The notes: generated by a model not told the origin, from the sequence alone. Shown: positions 1-5,796, numbered from the stretch's first letter. The stretch: 29,744 nucleotides of DNA from a virus (IMGVR_UViG_3300047461_000284:1-29744); one strand, 5' to 3'. Numbers and translations are program-made.

Positions 1-404
1 CTCACTGCTATGCGATCACCCATCAGCCCCGTCCCCAGTCCGATACATCCCTGAACATCAGTGGGAAAATTTGCGACATGTATCAAAATGTGTGTCCTTC
101 CTTCGACTTCTTTGACATGCCATGTCTCACCAAATCGGGGCGACTCTCTCCACCCCATGTCATAACTACCAGTTGGAATACAAGAGACGTTCGGCTTATT
201 GTTTAACCAAGGTCGCTCGATTGAATAAAATTTTTCGCCGTCCACCTCGATGACACCGAGGGTGCCTTGCGGGTGGTAGCAGAATCTTTTAAGAACTAGC
301 TCTTTCACTGTCTCTACCTTTTTGTTTTTTCTTGCCGAAGATTCGGTCATAGCCTGCATCAAACTTTTTCCGATCGACTGGACGAGGGTTGTCACCTTTT
401 CCAT
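1..404 (-). CDS. DUF5675-like phage protein, 3' end outside the window
   Basis: The reading frame starts at the complement of 402-404 and runs leftward off the window, so the C-terminus is missing. The visible 134 residues contain GTLGVIEVDGEKFYSIERPW, then NVSCIPTGSYD, then FGETWHV and GRTHILIHVAN, ending near DVQGCIGLG. This order of blocks is what I know from the DUF5675 family of phage proteins, whose biochemical role is not established. The start at 404 has an AGAGAGA ribosome site. A second ATG at 350 is possible and would drop an 18-residue N-terminus (MEKVTTLVQS...). It lies last visible in the leftward late cluster, behind the small basic proteins. Family assignment fairly sure, function unknown. 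Confidence 0.75.
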   Translation of the reverse strand, partial: MEKVTTLVQSIGKSLMQAMTESSARKNKKVETVKELVLKRFCYHPQGTLGVIEVDGEKFYSIERPWLNNKPNVSCIPTGSYDMGWRESPRFGETWHVKEVEGRTHILIHVANFPTDVQGCIGLGTGLMGDRIAV

Positions 405-440
405 AAATAGTCTCTCTGTGATTTTTAATTTTGCCGCCCA

Positions 441-695
441 TTACTTTCGATGCCTCGCTGTCTTCTTCGCTATCTTTTTAGGCTGTGCGCTATGCTGTTT
501 ACCTTTCTTCGTATCAGCCCGCTTCTTTCGCGATGTCGCGGAGTATTCCTTCGTACTAAGGGCTTCCCTAGCCTTCTTGGGTAAATAGCGCTCTCCTGTC
601 GCTTTAGAGCCTTGTGTGCTGTTCTTACCCGACTTCGTGCCCCACTTTTCCTTGGTCCACTTCTTGAGGCTTTTCTGAGATTTTTTAAGAGCCAT
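441..695 (-). CDS. Small lysine-rich basic protein (84 aa)
   Basis: Very basic protein, with Lys and Arg making up about a third of 84 residues. Recognisable blocks are KKWTKEKWGTKSGKNS, GERYLPKKAREALS and GKQHSAQPKKIAKKTARHR. I recall near-identical proteins from marine phages, bacteria and large algal viruses, but no function is known to me. No membrane segment or enzyme motif is visible. Its ATG overlaps the TAA of the preceding 61-residue gene (TAATG), so the two are translationally coupled. The charge would suit binding to nucleic acid, which is inference only. Confidence 0.75.
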   Translation of the reverse strand: MALKKSQKSLKKWTKEKWGTKSGKNSTQGSKATGERYLPKKAREALSTKEYSATSRKKRADTKKGKQHSAQPKKIAKKTARHRK

Positions 696-880
696 TAGTC
701 TCGGTAACCTCCGCCTGCCGCTTTATATTCCTTCGCTAACATTTGAGCTTTCCGCGCAGACCACTGACCTGCCTTGCCACCCTTCGAACCTGCTTTGATC
801 TTGCTGAAGAGACGCTTCCGCATCGCAGGCTTCGTGTAGTTCCCTGCTTTATTAACGGTGGACTTCTTCTTGGCAGGCAT
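695..880 (-). CDS. Small basic protein, DUF5872-like (61 aa)
   Basis: Basic 61-residue protein. Its C-terminal part reads GSKGGKAGQWSARKAQMLAKEYKAAGGGY, a block I associate, from memory and without certainty about the number, with the DUF5872 family found in phages and aquatic bacteria. No function is assigned. Stop and start codons overlap on both sides: its ATG overlaps the TAA of the 38-residue gene upstream, and its TAA overlaps the ATG of the 84-residue gene downstream. The three therefore form one tightly coupled block. Confidence 0.75.
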   Translation of the reverse strand: MPAKKKSTVNKAGNYTKPAMRKRLFSKIKAGSKGGKAGQWSARKAQMLAKEYKAAGGGYRD

Positions 881-996
881 TACTTCTTAGCCTTCTTCTT
901 GGTAACGACTTTCTTACCAGTCTTTTTCGCCGCCGCTTTCGCTTGAGCCATTCCTTTCTTTGTATATGAGTACTTCTTACCGTTAACCATTGGCAT
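880..996 (-). CDS. Tiny basic protein (38 aa)
   Basis: A 38-residue frame starting MPMVNGKKYSYTKKGMAQA and ending in a run of Lys and Ala (VVTKKKAKK). Start is supported by AGAGGTGA seven bases before the ATG. The TAA overlaps the next ATG by one base. Similar tiny proteins with the opening GKKYxYTKKG are common in marine phage genomes, and their role is unknown. Its length, the ribosome site and the TAATG overlap with a recognisable gene make it more likely real than chance. Confidence 0.7.
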   Translation of the reverse strand: MPMVNGKKYSYTKKGMAQAKAAAKKTGKKVVTKKKAKK

Positions 997-1009
997 AGCT
1001 ATTCACCTC

Positions 1010-1300
1010 TCACCACTTTGATTTATTTGCCCAATAAGCCGCAGACATCTTGCCCTTGGCTATGTTTTTAGCGTGACGCGCCTTAAAGCTCGCCCGCTTC
1101 TTCTTCATCTTGTCGGATTCCCCCTTCTTGGGTTTACCCGCAGTTTTGGCACCTTGCTCTCCAAAACGGATTGTCTTGACCTTATCGCCCTCTTTCGCCA
1201 CAACCACATGCGACTTCTTCGGGTGGTTTGGAGTGCGTTTCGGTTTGTTGTAACCACTTACGCCCGCCCTAGCGAGACGAGAATCTTTCTTAGTAGCCAT
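1010..1300 (-). CDS. Small basic protein, DUF6321-like (96 aa)
   Basis: Basic 96-residue protein. Blocks visible are RLARAGVSGYNKPKRTPNHP at residues 8-27, VVVAKEGDKVKTIRFGEQG near 32-50, and KMKKKRASFKARHAKNIAKG followed by KMSAAYWANKSKW at the C-terminus. I recall this arrangement as the DUF6321-type family, widespread in phages and in some large DNA viruses. The near-invariant TIRFGxQG and SFKARH stretches suggest a defined fold, not just a charged tail. The ribosome site (AGAGAGG) is somewhat far, about 13 bases, from the ATG. It is the first of four consecutive small basic genes. Confidence 0.75.
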   Translation of the reverse strand: MATKKDSRLARAGVSGYNKPKRTPNHPKKSHVVVAKEGDKVKTIRFGEQGAKTAGKPKKGESDKMKKKRASFKARHAKNIAKGKMSAAYWANKSKW

Positions 1301-1575
1301 TTCAAATAAAACCTCTCTATATTTTCTGAGGAGGTACTCTCAGAAGCACCGCCCCCCCTATTTGTGAATACATGTTTTTCAAAACAGGTACTCTCATATT
1401 CATCCACCCCCCAAAACTGCTGATACTTACTGCCTAGTCCCCCATGGCACCACACCATCGAGCCGCCCAAAACCTTCCATATCGCATCCCTCCCCCTACC
1501 TTTTTATTACATCCGCGATACCTGCCCTGAACCCTCTATATGGCATGGAATCGTGTAGAGGATACTATTCCTTAC
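1301..1575. other. Intergenic stretch with hairpins and a direct repeat
   Basis: No convincing gene. A perfect 7-bp inverted repeat, TTCTGAG at 1324-1330 and CTCAGAA at 1339-1345, and a second one, TGTTTT/AAAACA at 1373-1386, are separated by GC-rich sequence. The decamer GGTACTCTCA occurs twice, at 1333-1342 and 1387-1396. The minus-strand frame across 1258-1470 has no good ribosome site and overlaps the start of the 96-residue gene, so I do not call it. The structures lie between the small terminase and the basic genes and could be an mRNA processing or attenuation region. Confidence 0.5.
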
Positions 1576-2028
1576 TTAATGTAAGTCTTTGTTATCCTTG
1601 AAGATATCCGAATCAAAGGCAGGCTCATCAGGCTCTTCTAGGTCTAAATCAGCCAAAAAGGCACCACCAAACTGGGTGATCTCCTTCTGCTCTGGGGCAA
1701 AGCCGCCCACAACCTTAATCAGTAGCTCTAATGCCCTAACACGAGTTCCTGACTGATCGGCACCCATGCTTTCCTTTTCTAATTGGCTTACATAACGAGC
1801 CAGTTTGTCCTCACCATCACTCATGATTTTGTTCCTCTCAGCCTCTATAGCCGTCTTTACACTAATATTTTCTAACAATCGGAATGCCTGAACGTTTGGG
1901 TGTGCATACCCTGCGAGGTGTGCTGATCTGGTTGCATTGCCTGTTGCTACATACTCTGTGACGAATCGAAGCTGTCTCATGTTCAGGGCTTTGTTATCCC
2001 CTACTGGTGTATTGCTCTCTACTGTCAT
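1576..2028 (-). CDS. terS: Terminase small subunit
   Basis: DNA-packaging subunit that recognises phage DNA and delivers it to the large terminase ATPase. The N-terminal half has the usual small-terminase pattern MRQLRFVTEYVATGNATRSA, HLAGYA, then VQAFRLLENISVKTAI, corresponding to the helix-turn-helix of the Terminase_2 type family. The C-terminal part is acidic (LADLDLEEPDEPAFDSD), typical of the portion that contacts the large subunit. Length of 150 residues fits the family. A clear ribosome site, GGGAGA, precedes the ATG. The large subunit is not in the window and would be expected further left on the same strand. Confidence 0.88.
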   Translation of the reverse strand: MTVESNTPVGDNKALNMRQLRFVTEYVATGNATRSAHLAGYAHPNVQAFRLLENISVKTAIEAERNKIMSDGEDKLARYVSQLEKESMGADQSGTRVRALELLIKVVGGFAPEQKEITQFGGAFLADLDLEEPDEPAFDSDIFKDNKDLH

Positions 2029-2084
2029 TGTTTACTTCTCCCTATGGGGATCGGGTATTGGGGGGTTTTGGTTTTTTCCCCGCC

Positions 2085-2369
2085 CTAGAAAAAATTCTTC
2101 CCGATGATCGTTGCCATTACGCTGACTGCAATCCACACCACGCGCTCTGCAATACGGCTTTTAGACTCAGCCTTAGCCATGTCTTTTTCGATAGTGCGTT
2201 GATTGGTTTCTAACTGGTCGAGCCGTAACTCGTGACGGTCTAAGCGCTTATGGCTACTGATGAGCCTTTCCTCGATAGCCTTGAGGTCGGATAAGGTTTT
2301 GGTCACCTCGTCCAGTTTGGCTTCGAGGCGATCGAATCGTTTGTCTATGTCCAATGTCAGGTCGCTCAT
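2085..2369 (-). CDS. Coiled-coil protein with C-terminal membrane segment (94 aa)
   Basis: Residues 1-75 are a heptad-rich coiled coil (RFDRLEAKLDEVTKTLSDL, then RLDRHELRLDQLE). A single hydrophobic helix near the C-terminus follows (IAERVVWIAVSVMATIIG). The layout is like XhlA-type lysis or holin-associated proteins, and it lies just upstream of the terminase gene, a common place for lysis genes. The similarity is only of layout, so a spanin-like or virion role cannot be excluded. No Shine-Dalgarno sequence is visible before the ATG. It is the first gene of the leftward unit, so a very short leader is possible. Confidence 0.65.
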   Translation of the reverse strand: MSDLTLDIDKRFDRLEAKLDEVTKTLSDLKAIEERLISSHKRLDRHELRLDQLETNQRTIEKDMAKAESKSRIAERVVWIAVSVMATIIGKNFF

Positions 2370-2423
2370 CGTAAGTGGTTAATTTGTATGTAATTTTCCC
2401 CCTTGATCATATCAAATTTACAT

Positions 2424-2506
2424 CCATAGGTCTAAATATTTTGCACCTATAGATAAAAATCGCTTGACATGGATATCCTCTAAAGATTATTCTGTCGTCC
2501 ATAGGT
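2424..2506. repeat. CCATAGGT repeats in the divergent control region
   Basis: CCATAGGT occurs at 2424-2431 and 2499-2506, and its inverted core ACCTAT at 2445-2450, so ATAGGT and ACCTAT form a 6-bp inverted repeat with 13 bases between. The copies flank the promoter at 2464-2493. They may be regulator sites, separate from or overlapping the TCTRTAGA-like octamers. Confidence 0.35.
2446..2493 (+). promoter_or_regulatory. Promoter of the ncRNA/ribozyme operon with two operator-like octamers
   Basis: TTGACA at 2464-2469 is a perfect -35 box. TATTCT at 2488-2493 fits a -10 box with an 18-base spacer. The octamer TCTAAAGA (2479-2486) lies in the spacer and CCTATAGA (2446-2453) upstream. Both resemble the TCTRTAGA octamers at the two other strong promoters in the window. 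Transcription would start near 2500 and read through the structured RNA into the plus-strand operon. Confidence 0.6.
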
Positions 2507-2811
2507 TCAATGAACCACGGTTACGAGGTCTCCGATATGACCTGCCACCCTTCGGGGTGAACACGAAAGCTACGGCGAGTAGTGGTCTTTAAAGCACAGT
2601 GTGAAATTGCCGATCAGGGAGTACAGGTGGCGAGAGTAAGGTGCGAGTTGGGACAGAGCCCCTGCCGCTCTTCAAAGGTGCGAGGTTGGAGATAGTGAAA
2701 GCCAGACTGCGGTCTGAGCGAGTAGCGAGCCTCCTGCAAGGAACGCAATCAATCTACCGACTGGGTGGGCAACCTACCTAGGAAAGCTACGGCGAGTACA
2801 GCCCAGTCGAG

Positions 2812-2854
2812 TTGATTTGATAGAGCCACCGCTTCTGGTGGTTCTACAAAATCA
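2812..2854 (+). promoter_or_regulatory. Two-part hairpin with a competing upstream partner
   Basis: UUGAUUU (2812-2818) pairs with AAAUCAA (2848-2854), and inside it UAGAGCCACC (2821-2830) pairs with GGUGGUUCUA (2837-2846). The same UUGAUU can instead pair with AAUCAA at 2747-2752, closing the last domain of the structured RNA. The choice between the two helices is made about 10 nt before the first ribosome site of the operon. Confidence 0.45.
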
Positions 2855-2860
2855 ATTCAG

Positions 2861-2872
2861 TCCTGAGGAGGG
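2861..2872 (+). promoter_or_regulatory. Shine-Dalgarno hairpin 0 (GAGG loop)
   Basis: CCT-GAGG-AGG with a flanking U-G pair. The ribosome site lies in the loop and 3' strand, four bases before the ATG at 2877. Same element as at eight further genes, here with the weakest outer pair. Confidence 0.5.
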
Positions 2873-2876
2873 CACC

Positions 2877-3050
2877 ATGGAAATACAAGTAGAAGTTAAA
2901 TCTATATACGGTCAAGAGAAGATCTACCCACTCTGCCTTACTGGCGAGACATTCGCTCAGATAGCAGGCACCAAAACACTGACGACTGAGACCATCGCAC
3001 TGGCTAAACGCCTTGGTTATCAATTCATCGTCAAGCCGCGGGAGATCTGA
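2877..3050 (+). CDS. Conserved small phage protein (57 aa)
   Basis: Starts MEIQVEVKSIYGQEKIYPLC and has TKTLTTETIALAKRLGYQF in its second half. Short proteins with the I-x-V-K-x-x-Y-G-x-E-x-I-Y-P opening are familiar from proteobacterial phages, with no known role. I chose the ATG at 2877 because the structured GAGGAGG ribosome site precedes it. An in-frame start at 2817 would lie inside the RNA hairpin. First gene of the ribozyme operon. The next gene follows after two bases. Confidence 0.8.
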   Translation: MEIQVEVKSIYGQEKIYPLCLTGETFAQIAGTKTLTTETIALAKRLGYQFIVKPREI

Positions 3051-3052
3051 TC

Positions 3053-3271
3053 ATGACTTTGACTCTCGAAATACTTAACGACATAGCCGATGAGGCTCAG
3101 TGGACATTTGAAGGCGCTGAGGAAATCGGCACTAGCGACGTTAGCTGTGTGATTAATAGCGTATTGAGACAGCACGGCTTACCTACAGATGACCTTAGCG
3201 ATATATGGCGCGACCTGTGCCGCAACGCTGTCAATGAGGGCATCTGGCGTAACTCACCTGATGAGGACTAG
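3053..3271 (+). CDS. Small acidic protein (72 aa)
   Basis: Unrecognised 72-residue acidic protein with no membrane segment. It starts two bases after the previous stop with an ordinary GGAG site, so it is probably coupled to it. Its last codons (Pro-Asp-Glu-Asp-stop, CCT GAT GAG GAC TAG) are also the CUGAUGAG core and stem II of the first hammerhead ribozyme. The C-terminal residues are thus dictated by the RNA, and a terminating ribosome would cover the ribozyme core. Confidence 0.75.
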   Translation: MTLTLEILNDIADEAQWTFEGAEEIGTSDVSCVINSVLRQHGLPTDDLSDIWRDLCRNAVNEGIWRNSPDED

Positions 3272-3308
3272 CGGGGGCTAGTCGAAACACCCTGCGGGGT
3301 GTCGTGAG
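3253..3308 (+). ncRNA. Hammerhead ribozyme 1 (type I)
   Basis: Stem I CUCAC (3253-3257) pairs with GUGAG (3304-3308). Core CUGAUGA is at 3258-3264. Stem II is G3265-C3283 with ACUAG/CUAGU and one bulged base. GAAA is at 3284-3287, and stem III is CACCC-UGCG-GGGUG. The triplet GUC ends at 3303, so cleavage is predicted between 3303 and 3304, 36 nt before the ATG at 3340. The 5' part, including the core and stem II up to the stop codon, is translated as the end of the preceding gene. Confidence 0.9.
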
Positions 3309-3322
3309 ACCCACTAACTAAA

Positions 3323-3336
3323 TACCTGAGGAGGTA
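3323..3336 (+). promoter_or_regulatory. Shine-Dalgarno hairpin 1
   Basis: TACCT-GAGG-AGGTA, five pairs, directly before the ATG at 3340. After cleavage it would be the only structure in the 36-nt leader. Confidence 0.55.
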
Positions 3337-3339
3337 GTT

Positions 3340-4218
3340 ATGAGTAAGTTTGAAGATATTTTTCAGTCTGTGACTGATCGCATTATCGATGGGCTAGAGA
3401 ACGCTGAAGATTGGCGTAAGCCTTGGAAGTCATTGTTCGATGGCACTGTACCCCACAACGCATCAACAGGCAGAGCCTACAACGGCGTTAACTTCCTGAA
3501 CCTGTCATGGGCATCCAGAAAATGGGGTGCCACTGGTTGGGTTACCTACAAGCAGGCTACAGCGCTTGGCGGTAAGGTTCCCAGTAACAAGGCAGACAAC
3601 GGCGGCTGTGAGTACGTTTGGTTCATGAGCCGCAACACTTACAAGGATAAAGAGACTGGTGAAGATAAGCTTGGATTCATTAACAAATGTTTCCCAGTTT
3701 GGAACGTCAACCAGATCGAATGGGCAGAGGGTTCAAAGCCTTACAAAGAATACACCCCACCAGTGTCTGGTGCGGGTGCAGTCAATGTACTGGCAGAGAG
3801 CCTAGATGTTGATCTCCACTACGGTGGTGACACTGCCTGCTTTATCCCTTCACTTGATCAAGTTCGTATGCCGTCCGCTGACGCATTCAAGACTGCTGAG
3901 GATCACGACGCCACACTGGCTCACGAGTTGATCCACTGGACTGGTCATTCATCACGACTCAATCGCAAGATCCTGAACAGCAAAGGCGGTGAAGCCTACG
4001 CATTCGAGGAGCTTGTAGCTGAGTTAGGTGCCGCGTTTGCGGGTGCTTTACTGGGTATCCCTTATGAGGGGCTACAGCATGAGAAGTACATCGCAGGTTG
4101 GCTCAAGGCTTTGAAGTCAGACCCTAAGCATATTGTTAAGGCGGCGGCTCAAGCTTCTAAGGCTGTTACCTATCTACAAGACAATGGCTCTTTTGAGGTG
4201 TTGTCTAAGGTGGCATGA
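3340..4218 (+). CDS. ardC: ArdC-like antirestriction protein with zincin domain
   Basis: ArdC-type protein of 292 residues. The N-terminal half (FEDIFQSVTDRIIDGLE, then WRKPW, NASTGRAYNGVNFLNLSWA) is the ssDNA-binding ArdC_N/DUF1738 domain. The C-terminal half is a metallopeptidase-like domain with H195-E196-x-x-H199 in LAHELIHWTGH and a downstream acidic FEELVAEL (Glu 223/224) as likely third zinc ligand. In plasmids ArdC protects incoming single-stranded DNA from restriction. In a phage it would be an early anti-defence protein acting in the host cytoplasm. It is the only gene of the ribozyme operon whose family is clear, and it has its own ribozyme and structured ribosome site upstream. 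Family assignment is firm. Protease activity is inferred from the motif. Confidence 0.92.
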   Translation: MSKFEDIFQSVTDRIIDGLENAEDWRKPWKSLFDGTVPHNASTGRAYNGVNFLNLSWASRKWGATGWVTYKQATALGGKVPSNKADNGGCEYVWFMSRNTYKDKETGEDKLGFINKCFPVWNVNQIEWAEGSKPYKEYTPPVSGAGAVNVLAESLDVDLHYGGDTACFIPSLDQVRMPSADAFKTAEDHDATLAHELIHWTGHSSRLNRKILNSKGGEAYAFEELVAELGAAFAGALLGIPYEGLQHEKYIAGWLKALKSDPKHIVKAAAQASKAVTYLQDNGSFEVLSKVA

Positions 4219-4221
4219 GAT

Positions 4222-4248
4222 GGGGGGTGTGGGATTTTTCCCGCCCCC
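4222..4248 (+). terminator. GC-rich hairpin with T-rich tail after ardC
   Basis: GGGGG (4222-4226) pairs with CCCCC (4244-4248) and GGG (4231-4233) with CCC (4240-4242), around a T5 loop. TGAAATTTTT follows. It could be a weak terminator or attenuator between ardC and ribozyme 2, or an RNA-protecting 3' stem. A similar sequence lies at 2059-2100. Confidence 0.35.
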
Positions 4249-4257
4249 TGAAATTTT

Positions 4258-4316
4258 TCTAGCTGATGAGTACTGGGTGGTACCCAGTCGAAACACTGGT
4301 TCGCCAGTGTCCTAGA
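4258..4316 (+). ncRNA. Hammerhead ribozyme 2 (type I)
   Basis: Stem I UCUAG (4258-4262) pairs with CUAGA (4312-4316). CUGAUGA starts at 4263. Stem II is ACUGGG/CCCAGU with the same one-base bulge next to the first pair as in ribozyme 1. GAAA is followed by stem III CACUGG-UUCG-CCAGUG. GUC ends at 4311, with predicted cleavage at 4311/4312, 30 nt before the ATG at 4342. All three helices differ in sequence from ribozyme 1 yet pair fully. Confidence 0.9.
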
Positions 4317-4322
4317 TAACTA

Positions 4323-4336
4323 ATCCTGAGGAGGAT
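4323..4336 (+). promoter_or_regulatory. Shine-Dalgarno hairpin 2
   Basis: ATCCT-GAGG-AGGAT. Both outer pairs are inverted relative to hairpin 1 (U-A and A-U exchanged), a compensatory change. Confidence 0.55.
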
Positions 4337-4341
4337 CTATC

Positions 4342-4749
4342 ATGGCTACATTGCAACAGCAAAACATACACCCTGTACTGTCCCTTACTTGGGATTTATT
4401 GACAGACCCTGTGATCAACCCTACACGCAAAGCGAGACTGCGTCAGGATGCACGGCGCTATCAATACAGCGACACCTTAGCCTCTCGCGAAGAACTCAAG
4501 AGCAACCTCGACTACTACGAAACCTCTGACGGCTTTGTCTATATCGTGAATTTCTCAAGAGACTGCGACAACTGCGAGCGCCAATGGTTGAGCAAAATAC
4601 CTGCACACGTTACGGCGTACGAATTACACGTCAAGCAACTGCATGCAGGCGCTGAGGGGCTCACTTACTGCGACCTAGTCTCTGAGGCTACAGCGCGTAA
4701 GTTTGAGCCTTCATTTCGTGATCGTAACGCAGAGCGTGGCGGGTACTAA
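4342..4749 (+). CDS. Hypothetical protein (135 aa)
   Basis: Unrecognised soluble protein of 135 residues. The first 50 residues look helical (NPTRKARLRQDARRYQYSDT). A mixed section contains NFSRDCDNCERQW with one CxxC pair (Cys-Asp-Asn-Cys), too little for a zinc site by itself. The end is charged (FRDRNAERGGY). It is a stand-alone cistron with ribozymes on both sides, so it is predicted to end up as a monocistronic mRNA. Confidence 0.75.
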   Translation: MATLQQQNIHPVLSLTWDLLTDPVINPTRKARLRQDARRYQYSDTLASREELKSNLDYYETSDGFVYIVNFSRDCDNCERQWLSKIPAHVTAYELHVKQLHAGAEGLTYCDLVSEATARKFEPSFRDRNAERGGY

Positions 4750-4761
4750 CTTTATACTAAC

Positions 4762-4818
4762 TCCAACTGATGAGACCAGTTAGTTACTGGTCGAAACACC
4801 CCTAGCGGGTGTCTTGGA
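4762..4818 (+). ncRNA. Hammerhead ribozyme 3 (type I)
   Basis: Stem I UCCAA (4762-4766) pairs with UUGGA (4814-4818). CUGAUGA is at 4767-4773. Stem II is ACCAGU/ACUGGU with the G-C closing pair and no bulge. GAAA is followed by stem III CACCC/GGGUG with a five-base loop. GUC is at 4811-4813, and cleavage is predicted at 4813/4814, 33 nt before the ATG at 4847. Confidence 0.92.
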
Positions 4819-4828
4819 AAACTACTTA

Positions 4829-4840
4829 CCCTGAGGAGGG
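4829..4840 (+). promoter_or_regulatory. Shine-Dalgarno hairpin 3
   Basis: CCCT-GAGG-AGGG. The outer pair is C-G here instead of A-U or U-A, which supports the helix. Confidence 0.5.
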
Positions 4841-4846
4841 CTAACT

Positions 4847-5086
4847 ATGGATTTTGATATCTATGAAGCTTACGAAGATTTTGGTGAATTCACTGTAACG
4901 ATAGACGCCGAGTACAACCGAGCCGATGTGTGGCTAGGCGACCACTGCGTCAACCTAGAGTACGTCGCGGCAGGCATTCACAACGGCAACCCAGAAGAGG
5001 ATGTAATTACTGAGGCTGTTTGGGATACCAGTAAACATCTCGCGAAGAGAATGGAGGACTGGGCTTACAGCACTGACCTGTACTAA
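4847..5086 (+). CDS. Acidic hypothetical protein (79 aa)
   Basis: Strongly acidic protein of 79 residues (MDFDIYEAYEDFGEFTVTID opening). No recognised family, no membrane segment. Size and charge resemble early host-takeover or DNA-mimic proteins, but that is only a comparison of composition. Single cistron between ribozymes 3 and 4. Its TAA is one base before stem I of ribozyme 4. Confidence 0.75.
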   Translation: MDFDIYEAYEDFGEFTVTIDAEYNRADVWLGDHCVNLEYVAAGIHNGNPEEDVITEAVWDTSKHLAKRMEDWAYSTDLY

Positions 5087-5087
5087 T

Positions 5088-5144
5088 TCCAACTGACGAG
5101 ACCAGTTAGTTACTGGTCGAAACACCCCTCGTGGGTGTCTTGGA
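5088..5144 (+). ncRNA. Hammerhead ribozyme 4 (type I)
   Basis: Stem I UCCAA (5088-5092) pairs with UUGGA (5140-5144). The core is CUGACGA, so position 7 is C instead of U, which the hammerhead consensus CUGANGA allows. Stem II is ACCAGU/ACUGGU. Stem III is CACCC/GGGUG with a five-base loop. GUC is at 5137-5139, and cleavage is predicted at 5139/5140, 32 nt before the ATG at 5172. Nearly a duplicate of ribozyme 3. Confidence 0.9.
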
Positions 5145-5153
5145 AAACTATAA

Positions 5154-5167
5154 AACCTGAGGAGGTT
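5154..5167 (+). promoter_or_regulatory. Shine-Dalgarno hairpin 4
   Basis: AACCT-GAGG-AGGTT, five pairs, upstream of the ATG at 5172. Confidence 0.55.
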
Positions 5168-5171
5168 AATC

Positions 5172-5714
5172 ATGAGCAATTCCAAATTCCGCCTTGATGG
5201 CGATGCTGTCGCTCTACTCAAAGAGTGCAACGAACTGGCTTGGCGTTTGTCGGGTCGTGTAGAGGAACTGATAGCTGACCTGCATGGCTCTGGTGTAGCC
5301 AGTAGCACACGTCGGGAACTGGTGGTTCTGGAAGAGTACCTGAACAAGGTAATCAACCAGTCCACTGAGACCCTCGATGCTGATCGCGACCTAGACGATG
5401 AGTGCGTTTACGCAGTCTGCCCTAACCCTACCAACATCAGCGGTTACGGCGTCAAAGTAGACAAACTACTGCCTAGCAACTGGGAGATTGTCCAAATCTA
5501 CCCTGACGAGATCTACATTCGAGGTCACAACCAGTGCGTCACAGATACACAGCGTGAGTTCGAACACTATGTTCAGCCGCGCCTAGCGTCAGGCTTGATC
5601 CATTCTAAATTGTTAACCGCTGAACAGACTGAAGACTTCGTCCAAGATCAGCGTGAAAACTTACAGGATGGTTGGGCTGATGCTAACGATGAGCGGTACG
5701 CACTGCCCTACTAA
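5172..5714 (+). CDS. Hypothetical protein (180 aa)
   Basis: Unrecognised soluble protein of 180 residues. The first 70 residues are probably helical (FRLDGDAVALLKECNELAW; RRELVVLEEYLNKVI). The middle contains GYGVKVDKLLPSNWEIVQIYP followed by DEIYIRGHNQCV, which looks like beta strands, and the C-terminus is acidic. The second largest protein of the operon after ArdC. Its TAA directly abuts stem I of ribozyme 5. Confidence 0.8.
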   Translation: MSNSKFRLDGDAVALLKECNELAWRLSGRVEELIADLHGSGVASSTRRELVVLEEYLNKVINQSTETLDADRDLDDECVYAVCPNPTNISGYGVKVDKLLPSNWEIVQIYPDEIYIRGHNQCVTDTQREFEHYVQPRLASGLIHSKLLTAEQTEDFVQDQRENLQDGWADANDERYALPY

Positions 5715-5774
5715 ATCCAACTGATGAGTCCAGATGGTGACTGGACGAAACACCCTTTCGAGGGTGTCTTGGAT
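5715..5774 (+). ncRNA. Hammerhead ribozyme 5 (type I)
   Basis: Stem I AUCCAA (5715-5720) pairs with UUGGAU (5769-5774), six pairs. CUGAUGA is at 5721-5727. Stem II is UCCAG/CUGGA with the G-C closing pair. Stem III is CACCCU-UUCG-AGGGUG. GUC is at 5766-5768, and cleavage is predicted at 5768/5769, 29 nt before the ATG at 5798, the shortest leader of the set. Confidence 0.92.
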
Positions 5775-5778
5775 AACC

Positions 5779-5796
5779 AAAACCTGAGGAGGTTTT
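5779..5796 (+). promoter_or_regulatory. Shine-Dalgarno hairpin 5
   Basis: AAAACCT-GAGG-AGGTTTT, seven pairs, the longest copy, ending just before the ATG at 5798. Confidence 0.6.

Larger units (their letters stand above)
2500..2876 (+). ncRNA. Structured leader or non-coding RNA with loop-E modules
   Basis: About 350 nt without a good reading frame, directly downstream of a strong promoter. It is full of stems: GGUUC/GAACC (2504-2516), CACCC-UUCG-GGGUG (2546-2559), CAGAC-UGCG-GUCUG (2703-2716), CGACUGGG/CCCAGUCG (2758-2765 with 2801-2808). A module GAAA-stem-GAGUA recurs at 2565-2581, 2603-2623 (weaker stem), 2697-2724 and 2782-2798. Opposed GAA and AGUA strands are the signature of a loop-E/bulged-G motif. 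Two copies are capped by UACG and one by UGCG. Such density is typical of large phage RNAs such as GOLLD, but I cannot assign it to a known class. It may be a separate RNA or a cis-regulatory leader. Confidence 0.65.

Noticed and set aside
1326-1334. CTGAGGAGG on the plus strand, similar to the structured ribosome sites
   Set aside because: No start codon or frame follows on that strand. The sequence is part of an inverted repeat upstream of a minus-strand gene.
1258-1470. Minus-strand frame of 70 codons over the gap before the 96-residue gene
   Set aside because: No good ribosome site, overlap with the clear start of the basic gene, and composition unlike its neighbours.
2500-2876. Group I intron or known small self-cleaving ribozyme within the structured RNA
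   Set aside because: No hammerhead core and no recognisable intron catalytic core was found. The loop-E modules fit a large structured RNA better.
4133-4315. Frame of 60 codons at the end of ardC running into ribozyme 2
   Set aside because: It is in another frame of ardC without a ribosome site and would read through the GC-rich hairpin and the ribozyme.
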